The notes under the pieces are model-generated. The model had not been told where the DNA came from. It did not search any database and saw nothing but the letters and a program-made list of their open reading frames with translations. A program made the position numbers and the translations under genes. A stretch of DNA of 5,819 nucleotides from an uncultured Solirubrobacteraceae bacterium (GTDB lineage Bacteria > Actinomycetota > Thermoleophilia > Solirubrobacterales > Solirubrobacteraceae). The stretch is from NCBI GenBank assembly GCA_902806215.1, contig CADCVT010000294.1, positions 1 to 5,819 of the forward strand, given 5' to 3'. Below, in pieces: positions 1 through 5,819 of this stretch (positions within the stretch are counted from its first letter, which is position 1; each line of letters starts with the position of its first letter).

Positions 1-1
1 C

Positions 2-976
<975 letters not shown>

Positions 977-1015
977 CCAGACCTTCGCCTCACGGCGAAC
1001 CTGTCCGATGGACCG

Positions 1016-1050
1016 CGAGGGGCCCGCTACGGCGGGCCCCTCGTCGTTGT
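1016..1050 (+). terminator. Hairpin terminator after groEL
   Basis: A perfect 12-bp GC-rich stem has arms 1016-1027 and 1032-1043, with a further G-T pair possible at the base. It closes on a TACG tetraloop flanked by C and G, which is the extra-stable UNCG type in RNA. The stem is followed by a weakly T-rich stretch (TCGTCGTTGT). It lies 40 bases after the groEL stop and before the next promoter, so it most likely ends groEL transcription. The poor T tract is common in high-GC actinobacteria. Confidence 0.85.
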
Positions 1051-1052
1051 GG

Positions 1053-1084
1053 CTGACGTGCGTCGCCGTACCGGCCCGTAGGCT
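1053..1084 (+). promoter_or_regulatory. Candidate leaderless promoter of the 1091 gene
   Basis: TAGGCT at 1079-1084 fits the actinobacterial -10 consensus TANNNT and ends 6 bases before the ATG at 1091. That spacing would put the transcription start at or next to the A of the start codon. There is no Shine-Dalgarno sequence in front of the ATG, which agrees with leaderless translation. A weak -35-like CTGACG lies at 1053-1058, with a long 20-base spacer. The TAG inside the -10 box is also an in-frame stop, so the reading frame cannot extend further upstream. Confidence 0.5.
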
Positions 1085-1090
1085 GCCGAC

Positions 1091-1918
1091 ATGGCCGTCA
1101 CGACGACGCTTCTCCAGGATCTCTGGCAGCTGGCGGATGCCGACGCTGGGCAGCTGGGCGACGACGTGGCGCTTGTGGTCGTCGAGGCGTTCGGCGGCCC
1201 CGGTTCACAGGGCCGGTTCATGCCGCCGGGCGAGCGCGCGACCGGGGAGCCCCCTGACGTGCAGCGTCAACTCGACGAGGATGCGCACCGCTCCCGCGTC
1301 GTCCTTCCCGTCAAGGGCCTCGAACACGACCCGGCGGCCATCCTCGGACTCATGCGTCACCACCTCGAGTACGCACGCATCTACCGCGAAGCGAAGGGCA
1401 CGTACGCGCTCGATCTCACAGTCGCTGCCGCGCTGTATCCCGTGTTCAAGGATGGCGGCAAAGGGACCGGCCTCATCTACAACACCATCCCCATGATGCG
1501 GGCGGCGAACGCGGCGGCCGCATGGCTTGTGACGCAGACGTTCGGGCCGCAGCTCGAGCGGTTGCGCGACCCGGACTTCGCAACCCTGTTCCGTCCTGAA
1601 GATCCGCCTCTCGAGATCACCGAGATGACGCTCCGGAGCGTCGTGTTCGCAGCCGTATGGGCCGGAGCCGTTGAACACGAGGTCGATCGGCACGCGACGT
1701 CCCTCCAATCGCTGCTGGCTGGTGCCGATACCGCGGCGCCGGGTTGGTGGGAGACGCTGCTGGCGAACTCGACGTTCCTGGAGCTCGCGGGCTCCGCCAC
1801 GAGTCATGAGCCGCTGCCGGAGGAACGTGAGGCATTCGTTCGTTACCCCGCCGACGCGTGGCGACCGCTCGTCGACTTGGCCGACAGAGCAGTGCGATAC
1901 GGGACGAAGCTGCTCTAG
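1091..1918 (+). CDS. Hypothetical protein, 275 aa; possibly a degenerate metallopeptidase-like protein
   Basis: I do not recognise this as a named family. The frame has strong G/C third-position bias, and ATG 1091 is the first possible start after an in-frame stop at 1079-1081. No signal peptide or membrane segment is seen, so it is probably cytosolic. The middle (residues about 70-152) reads as follows: a lead-in VVLPVKG, a helix containing R89-H90-H91-L92-E93-Y94-A95, a variable stretch, then GLIYNTIPMMRAANAAAAWL at about 127-146. From memory, this order resembles a group of bacterial zinc-peptidase-like proteins with an HELEHA helix followed by an IP..xDANAAA segment. Here the catalytic Glu would be H91, the second zinc His would be Y94, and the acidic residue of the later motif is absent. 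If the relationship is right, this is a non-catalytic relative. The C-terminal third is helical and Trp/Leu-containing, with no motif I can name. It is preceded by a terminator and a probable leaderless promoter, and it converges on the next gene with overlapping stops. Confidence 0.8.
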   Translation: MAVTTTLLQDLWQLADADAGQLGDDVALVVVEAFGGPGSQGRFMPPGERATGEPPDVQRQLDEDAHRSRVVLPVKGLEHDPAAILGLMRHHLEYARIYREAKGTYALDLTVAAALYPVFKDGGKGTGLIYNTIPMMRAANAAAAWLVTQTFGPQLERLRDPDFATLFRPEDPPLEITEMTLRSVVFAAVWAGAVEHEVDRHATSLQSLLAGADTAAPGWWETLLANSTFLELAGSATSHEPLPEEREAFVRYPADAWRPLVDLADRAVRYGTKLL

Positions 1919-2427
1919 GGCCGAAGAAAGGCGAGGCCCACGACATCCTCCGGGTTGCTCGCCGTCTGCTCGCCACTCCGCATCGCCTCGCTCGGAGCCG
2001 AACCTCCGTACCGGCGTTTGCGTTCCGCTGCCACCCGCGCCATCGTCACCTGAACGCGGAGGTTGTCGAACTGTGCTCGGAGGGAATCGATCTCCTCCCG
2101 TCGCACGTACGCGTTCTGCGCCGGCGCGGACGGCGCAACGAGCGAGGCCGTCTCTAGTCCGAGCTCTGTGACAAGGGCTTCGAGATCTTCAGGCAGCAGC
2201 GACCCGTTCGGTGCGATCACCAGGGTGCTGGCGTCGGGGTCATGGTCATACGCGAGCAAGGTGACCCGAGCGCCGTTCGGCGCCACGACCTCGGTCCGCT
2301 GGAACGCGTCGAAATCGTCCGCTCCGGGCTCCCATTCCAGGGACCCGCCGTGCGCGATCTCGGCGGGGCGGCAGGCGAGCTGGGCCACCACCTCGCGGTC
2401 GACGTTGCGGTGCGACTCGCCGGTCAC
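1915..2427 (-). CDS. Hypothetical protein, 170 aa, translationally coupled to the gene upstream of it
   Basis: I do not recognise this family. The GTG start at 2427-2425 is chosen because it overlaps the TGA of the preceding minus-strand gene as GTGA, the usual arrangement for translational coupling. The open frame extends upstream to 2646, but that part lies over the preceding gene and is Arg-rich, shadow-like sequence. From the GTG on, third codon positions are mostly G or C, which supports the minus strand as coding. The protein is acidic in its first two thirds (for example EPGADDFDAF at 33-42, then a beta-like stretch VVAPNGARVTLLAYD at 47-61 and LVIAPNG at 69-75). A helix with coiled-coil character follows at about 108-140 (REEIDSLRAQFDNL), ending in the basic cluster ERKRRY, with a low-complexity tail to residue 170. 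There is no signal peptide or membrane segment. It may be the partner protein of the upstream gene product, but that is inference from gene order only. Confidence 0.75.
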   Translation of the reverse strand: MTGESHRNVDREVVAQLACRPAEIAHGGSLEWEPGADDFDAFQRTEVVAPNGARVTLLAYDHDPDASTLVIAPNGSLLPEDLEALVTELGLETASLVAPSAPAQNAYVRREEIDSLRAQFDNLRVQVTMARVAAERKRRYGGSAPSEAMRSGEQTASNPEDVVGLAFLRP

Positions 2428-2792
2428 AGCAGATCTTCGGAGACTCTGGTCACGTAGATCCGAATCTTGGCAACATCGCCCTCCAACCGCACGGAGCCGT
2501 CGTCGCGCCTCCGCCAGTGGGGAGGCCCATAACCAGAGTCCGGTGGTGTCGCGGCCCAGAACTCGAAACCGGGCTCGCCGTCTGCGAGCGGACCGTGGTA
2601 CGCCTGGACGGCAGGCCAGGTGCGGTCCTTCGGCACGTGTCCCCACAGCTCGCCGCTCAGGAGGATCCTCCGCATATCAGCAGGCGACTGAGTCGGAGAC
2701 AGTCGTCGCTTGAACGGGCCGTAGACGACCTCTTGGCTGTAGCGCGGCGGTGTCACCACGAGACCATTCTGCAGACAGCAGCGGTCAGGCAT
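2424..2792 (-). CDS. Hypothetical small protein, 122 aa; first gene of a two-gene minus-strand unit
   Basis: No family is recognised with confidence. ATG 2792-2790 is chosen as start; a TTG at 2807 would add five residues (127 aa), and neither has a good Shine-Dalgarno sequence. The protein has an N-terminal stretch PPRYSQEVVYGPFKRRL (15-31), a helix SPADMRRILLSGELWG (36-51), then AVQAYHGPLADGEPGFEFWA (61-80), a Pro/Gly-rich loop, and a C-terminal strand pair ending at VAKIRIYVTRV (107-117). The SGELWG and AVQAYxGPL...GFEF pattern is, from memory, reminiscent of small ADP-ribosyltransferase-like domains found at the ends of polymorphic toxins (HYD1 type). No catalytic triad can be assigned and the resemblance is weak. 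The TGA stop overlaps the GTG of the following 170-aa gene. The product has no signal peptide and is probably cytosolic. Third positions are G/C-biased but slightly less so than in flanking genes. Confidence 0.7.
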   Translation of the reverse strand: MPDRCCLQNGLVVTPPRYSQEVVYGPFKRRLSPTQSPADMRRILLSGELWGHVPKDRTWPAVQAYHGPLADGEPGFEFWAATPPDSGYGPPHWRRRDDGSVRLEGDVAKIRIYVTRVSEDLL

Positions 2793-2853
2793 GTGGGCGC
2801 CGCTCAAGGCGCCTGACGATCTCGCCGCCGGCGCAGAGCGGCGCGGTGCCAGG

Positions 2854-2870
2854 TAGGTTCTCGGCCAGGG
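2854..2870 (+). promoter_or_regulatory. Possible -10 box and ribosome binding site before the FAD oxidoreductase
   Basis: TAGGTT at 2854-2859 fits the TANNNT -10 consensus, and AGGG at 2867-2870 lies 10 bases before ATG 2881, a workable Shine-Dalgarno spacing. No convincing -35 box is seen about 17 bases further upstream. The segment 2793-2880 separates divergent genes, so it must carry promoters for both directions. I found no clear -10 box for the minus-strand unit. Confidence 0.3.
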
Positions 2871-2880
2871 TCGACTTCGG

Positions 2881-4689
2881 ATGGGGGTCCGGATGGGTCA
2901 GGAGCGAGATGCCGGTGGGCTGACGCGGCGCGAGACGCTGGCCGCGGGCGGCGCGGTCGCCGCGAGCGTGCTCGTCCCCGACGTGGCGTCCGCCGCGAAG
3001 CGCAAGAAGGCCAGGCGGCGCGCCACGAGCGGGCGTGACGTCGCGATCCTCGGTGGCGGGATGGCCGGCCTCGCCGCCGCGCACGAGCTGATCGAGCGCG
3101 GCTTCCGCGTGACCGTGTACGAGCGCAAGGCGCTCGGCGGCAAGGCACGCTCGATCGGTGTCGCGGGCACCGCGACCGGAGGACGCCGGCCGCTCCCCGG
3201 GGAGCACGGCTTCCGGTTCTTCCCCGGCTTCTACCACCACGTTCCGGACTCGATGCGGCGCACGCCGTTCCCTGGGAACCCCAATGGCGTGCACGACAAC
3301 ATGGTCGACGCGATGGAGTCGCGGTCCGCACGCTCGAACGGCCGCGCCGATGCCCAGCTCTTCGGCATCGTCCCCGACCCCGGCGAGGCCGGCCGCCCCG
3401 GCGGCATGCAGCGGCTGCTCGTCGAGGAGGTCGCCAAGCAGCAGGGCATCCCGCCGCACGAGGCGGAGTTCTTCGTCAACCGGGTCATGGTCTTCGTCAC
3501 CTCGTGCGACGAGCGCCGCTACGGCCAGTGGGAGAAGACGTCGTGGTGGGACTTCGTCGGCGCGGAGACGAGGTCGGAGGAGTACCAGCGGGTGATCGCC
3601 CGCGGCCTGACGCGGTCGCTCGTCGCGGCGAAGGAGCGCCTGGCGAGCACGCGGACGATCGGCAACATGGCCGAGGCGTTCGTCATGAACTTCCAGAACC
3701 GCGGCAACGACGGCGCCCCGGACCGCGTGCTCAACGCGCCCACGAACGAGGCGTGGATCGACCCGTGGATCATCCACCTCGAGAAGCTCGGCGTGAAGTT
3801 CGTCGTCGGGCAGACGGCGGAGGCGCTCGACGTGCGCCGCGGCAGGATCGACTCCGCGCGCGTGCGCGACCGGCGCGGCAAGCGACGGACGGTCGAGGCG
3901 GACTGGTTCGTCTCGGCGATGCCGGTCGAGCGGGCGCGCGGGCTGATCTCCCGGCGCGTGCTCGCGCTCGACCCGTCGCTCGAAGGGCTCGACGACCTGC
4001 AGGTCGACTGGATGAACGGGATCCAGTTCTACCTGAAGAAGCCCCTCTCGCTCGTCAAGGGCCACATCACGTTCGTCGACGCGCCGTGGGCGCTGACCGC
4101 GCTGACGCAGGGGCAGTTCTGGGCGGACCGCCAGTTCACGCGCGACTACGGCGACGGCACGGTCGTCGACTGCCTGTCGGTCGACGTGTCCGACTGGGAC
4201 ACGCCCGGGATCCTCTACGGCAAGCCCGCCAAGCGCTGCACGCGCGAGGAGGTCAAGAACGAGGTCTGGGCGCAGATCAAGGACCACCTCAAGGACACCG
4301 GGGAGGGCCTCGGCGACGACCACCTGCACTCGTGGTTCCTCGACCCGGCGATCGCGTGGTCGAAGCGCGTGGGCATGAACACGAACGACGAGCCGCTGCT
4401 GGTCAACACCGTCGACTCGTGGACGAAGCGCCCGACCGCCGGGACCGAGATCCCCAACCTGCTGCTCGCCGGCGACTACGTGCAGACCGACATCGACCTG
4501 GCCACGATGGAGGGCGCGAACGAGTCCGGGCGCGAGGCGGTCAACGAGATCCTGCGGCGGTCGGGCTCGAAGGCCGAGCCGGTCACGAAGTACCGGCTCT
4601 ACGACCCGCCGGAGTTCGAGGCGGCCAAGCGCGTCGACGCCGAGCTGTGGAAGGCCGGCCGGCCGAACGCGCTGGACCGCCACCCGTGA
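2881..4689 (+). CDS. Tat-signal FAD-dependent oxidoreductase, phytoene-desaturase/amine-oxidase superfamily
   Basis: This 602-aa flavoprotein is likely an FAD-dependent desaturase or dehydrogenase; its substrate is unknown. The N-terminus looks like a twin-arginine signal: LTRRETLAAGG (14-24), a hydrophobic stretch to about 35, and a possible cleavage site ASA-A near 36-39, followed by a very basic linker (KRKKARRR, 40-47). The Rossmann FAD site follows: VAILGGGMAGLAAAHELIE (54-72), with E81 ending the second strand (VTVYE) as the ribose-binding acid. GEHGFRFFPGFYHHV (107-121) matches the EHG motif region of plant/cyanobacterial-type carotenoid desaturases. The C-terminal FAD motif is NLLLAGDYVQT (526-536) plus MEGANESGREAVNEIL (543-558), close to the LAGDYT...SMEGA motif of those enzymes. 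Length minus the signal is in the usual range. A second start at ATG 2893 is possible, with a G-run five bases before it. The TGA overlaps the next gene's GTG. Superfamily is secure; calling it a phytoene desaturase or hydroxysqualene dehydroxylase is not justified. Confidence 0.93.
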   Translation: MGVRMGQERDAGGLTRRETLAAGGAVAASVLVPDVASAAKRKKARRRATSGRDVAILGGGMAGLAAAHELIERGFRVTVYERKALGGKARSIGVAGTATGGRRPLPGEHGFRFFPGFYHHVPDSMRRTPFPGNPNGVHDNMVDAMESRSARSNGRADAQLFGIVPDPGEAGRPGGMQRLLVEEVAKQQGIPPHEAEFFVNRVMVFVTSCDERRYGQWEKTSWWDFVGAETRSEEYQRVIARGLTRSLVAAKERLASTRTIGNMAEAFVMNFQNRGNDGAPDRVLNAPTNEAWIDPWIIHLEKLGVKFVVGQTAEALDVRRGRIDSARVRDRRGKRRTVEADWFVSAMPVERARGLISRRVLALDPSLEGLDDLQVDWMNGIQFYLKKPLSLVKGHITFVDAPWALTALTQGQFWADRQFTRDYGDGTVVDCLSVDVSDWDTPGILYGKPAKRCTREEVKNEVWAQIKDHLKDTGEGLGDDHLHSWFLDPAIAWSKRVGMNTNDEPLLVNTVDSWTKRPTAGTEIPNLLLAGDYVQTDIDLATMEGANESGREAVNEILRRSGSKAEPVTKYRLYDPPEFEAAKRVDAELWKAGRPNALDRHP

Positions 4690-5819
4690 TCGACGCGGTC
4701 GTCGTCGGCGCCCGCTGCGCCGGCTCCGCGACCGCGATCGCGCTCGCCCGCTCCGGCCCCTCGGTGGTTATGCTCGACCGCGTCAGCTTCCCGGCGGACA
4801 CGATCTCGACGCACCTGCTGTTCCCGGCCGGGGTGGCCGAACTCGCGCGGCTGGGCGCGCTCGATCGCGTGCGCGAGCTGGGGGCGCCGCCGCTGCGCTC
4901 AGCGCTCGTCGGCGGCGCGGGCGTCACGGCGCAGGCGACGTTCACGCCGGTCGACGGGATCGACCACGGGCTGTGCGTGCGGCGGCCGGGGCTCGACGCG
5001 GCGCTCATGGAGACGGCGCGTGCGGGAGGGGTCGACGTGCGCGAGGGCGTGCGCGTCACCGACCTCGTGTGGGACAAGGGGCGTGTGGTCGGCGTGCGAT
5101 GCGACGGCGGCGATGAGGTGCGGGCGAAGCTCGTCGTCGGCGCCGACGGTCGCCGGTCGACCGTCGCTCGGCTCGTCGGGTCGGAGGGGCCGTACCGGCA
5201 GAACAGGAACGGCCGCGCGTGCTACTACGCCTACTTCGCTGATGCTGTTGTCGGCTCGTCGAACAACAGCGTCAGCGAGGAAGCGGCTCCGAATGCCGTG
5301 GCGCGTTCCGTGGCGGCGCAATGGCGTGCGGGCGCGGAGCTGGGCACCGCGTTCCCGTGTGACGACGGTCTGGTGATGGTGCTCGTCATGCCTCCGATCG
5401 AGCGGATCGACGAGTTCCGCTCCGATCTCCAGGGCGCGTACGCGCGGACGGTGGAGGCGCTGGCCGGGCTCGCGGGGCGGCTCGCCGGCTGCGAGCAGGT
5501 CACGAAGGTCCGGTCGGCCACCGACACGACCTCGTACTTCCGCCGGTCTTCCGGGCCGGGCTGGGCGCTGCCCGGCGATGCCGGGCACTTCAAGGACCCG
5601 GTCACCGCGCAGGGCATCCGCGACGCGCTGCGCTTCGGGCGCCTGCTCGGCCAGGCCGCCGCACCCGTGCTCGACGACCCGCACGCGCTCGACGCCGCGC
5701 TGCTCGAGTGGGAACGCACCCGCGAGCGCGAGTGCCTCGAGACCTACCAGTGGACGAACGCGCTCGGACGCGGCGAGCCGATGACGCCGCTCGAGGACGA
5801 GCTCTACCGGCGGCTCGCC
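4686..5819 (+). CDS. Class A flavoprotein monooxygenase-like FAD oxidoreductase (3' end outside window)
   Basis: The GTG at 4686-4688 overlaps the preceding TGA as GTGA, and the frame stays open for 378 codons to the window end. The fold is that of p-hydroxybenzoate-hydroxylase and geranylgeranyl-reductase-type flavoenzymes, which use FAD and usually NAD(P)H to hydroxylate or reduce small organic substrates. Motifs in order are the FAD dinucleotide site AVVVGARCAGSATAIALA (4-21), with D31 at the end of the second strand; a conserved early segment SFPADTISTHLLFPAGVAEL (34-53); the DG motif LVVGADGRRSTVARLVG (149-165); and the GD motif WALPGDAGHFKDPVTAQGI (293-311), which contacts the FAD pyrophosphate and ribityl. 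The family is usually a little over 400 residues, so only the extreme C-terminus should be missing. There is no signal peptide, so it is presumably cytosolic. Residues 183-199 are encoded by a long inverted repeat and may be an insertion. The substrate cannot be inferred. Confidence 0.93.
   Translation, partial: MIDAVVVGARCAGSATAIALARSGPSVVMLDRVSFPADTISTHLLFPAGVAELARLGALDRVRELGAPPLRSALVGGAGVTAQATFTPVDGIDHGLCVRRPGLDAALMETARAGGVDVREGVRVTDLVWDKGRVVGVRCDGGDEVRAKLVVGADGRRSTVARLVGSEGPYRQNRNGRACYYAYFADAVVGSSNNSVSEEAAPNAVARSVAAQWRAGAELGTAFPCDDGLVMVLVMPPIERIDEFRSDLQGAYARTVEALAGLAGRLAGCEQVTKVRSATDTTSYFRRSSGPGWALPGDAGHFKDPVTAQGIRDALRFGRLLGQAAAPVLDDPHALDAALLEWERTRERECLETYQWTNALGRGEPMTPLEDELYRRLA
5234..5280 (+). 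repeat. 18-bp inverted repeat inside the monooxygenase gene
   Basis: The arms 5234-5251 and 5263-5280 pair over all 18 positions, 16 Watson-Crick and 2 G-T (T5235 with G5279, T5243 with G5271). They enclose an 11-base loop (CGGCTCGTCGA). The repeat lies wholly inside the coding frame and encodes residues 183-199 (YFADAVVGSSNNSVSEE). It is less GC-rich than its surroundings. No T tract follows, so it is not an ordinary intrinsic terminator. Confidence 0.8.

Noticed and set aside
1671..2171. Plus-strand frames crossing the convergent junction (1671-2171 and 1858-2157)
   Set aside because: Both give Arg/Ser-rich sequence without domains, and they overlap the 275-aa gene and the minus-strand 170-aa gene, which end neatly at a shared CTAG.
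2270..2283. Short hairpin GCGCCG-TT-CGGCGC
   Set aside because: Only six base pairs with a 2-base loop, inside coding sequence; such structures are expected by chance at this GC content.
2428..2646. N-terminal extension of the 170-aa minus-strand gene up to 2646
   Set aside because: This part overlaps the upstream small gene in another frame, is Arg-rich and low in recognisable structure. The GTG at 2427 in a GTGA overlap gives a much better start.
2660..2671. 12-base perfect palindrome GGAGGATCCTCC
   Set aside because: It lies inside the small minus-strand gene, is short, and has no partner copy or nearby promoter, so it is probably chance in GC-rich coding sequence.
2063..2713. Plus-strand open frame of 216 codons opposite the two small minus-strand genes
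   Set aside because: Its Ser/Arg-rich translation is typical of an antisense shadow, and the two minus-strand frames have coherent G/C third-position bias and meet exactly at GTGA.
2785..4683. Long minus-strand open frame (632 codons) opposite the FAD oxidoreductase
   Set aside because: It is an antisense shadow of a clearly real high-GC gene. Its translation is Arg/Val/Asp-rich with no recognisable domain, and the plus strand carries unmistakable FAD motifs throughout.
2881..4689. Specific naming of the FAD enzyme as phytoene desaturase or hydroxysqualene dehydroxylase
   Set aside because: The FAD motifs place it in the superfamily only. There is no carotenoid or hopanoid gene in the window, and the Tat-like signal is unlike those enzymes.

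Overview
The window is high-GC bacterial DNA with strongly G/C-biased third codon positions. It most likely comes from an actinobacterium, possibly the Thermoleophilia side, although that last step is an inference. The supporting signs are a GroEL with a Gly/Met-rich tail, GTG starts, 4-bp GTGA gene overlaps and a TANNNT box placed for leaderless transcription. I see no RNA genes, IS elements, CRISPR arrays or attachment sites.

Layout. Positions 2-976 hold the 3' part of a groEL chaperonin gene, which starts upstream of the window and is closed by a strong hairpin terminator at 1016-1043. A probable leaderless promoter (TAGGCT) then drives an unrecognised 275-aa gene at 1091-1918. That protein has what looks like a metallopeptidase-type core with its catalytic residues replaced. 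Tail to tail with it, the two stop codons sharing one CTAG, lies a minus-strand pair of small unrecognised genes (2792 to 2424, then 2427 to 1915) joined by a GTGA overlap. A short divergent intergenic region (2793-2880) separates this pair from a plus-strand two-gene unit. The first gene of that unit encodes a Tat-signal-bearing FAD oxidoreductase of the phytoene-desaturase/amine-oxidase superfamily (2881-4689). The second, again overlapping by GTGA, encodes a class A flavoprotein monooxygenase-like enzyme (from 4686, cut by the window end).

Working together. The two flavoenzymes are very likely co-translated and may act in one redox pathway, perhaps on an isoprenoid or other hydrophobic substrate, but no substrate can be read from the sequence. 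The small minus-strand pair is also coupled and may form a functional two-protein unit. Three features stand out: the apparently catalytically dead metallopeptidase-like protein, the coupled small-gene pair convergent with it, and a near-perfect 18-bp inverted repeat inside the monooxygenase reading frame that may be an in-frame palindromic insertion.
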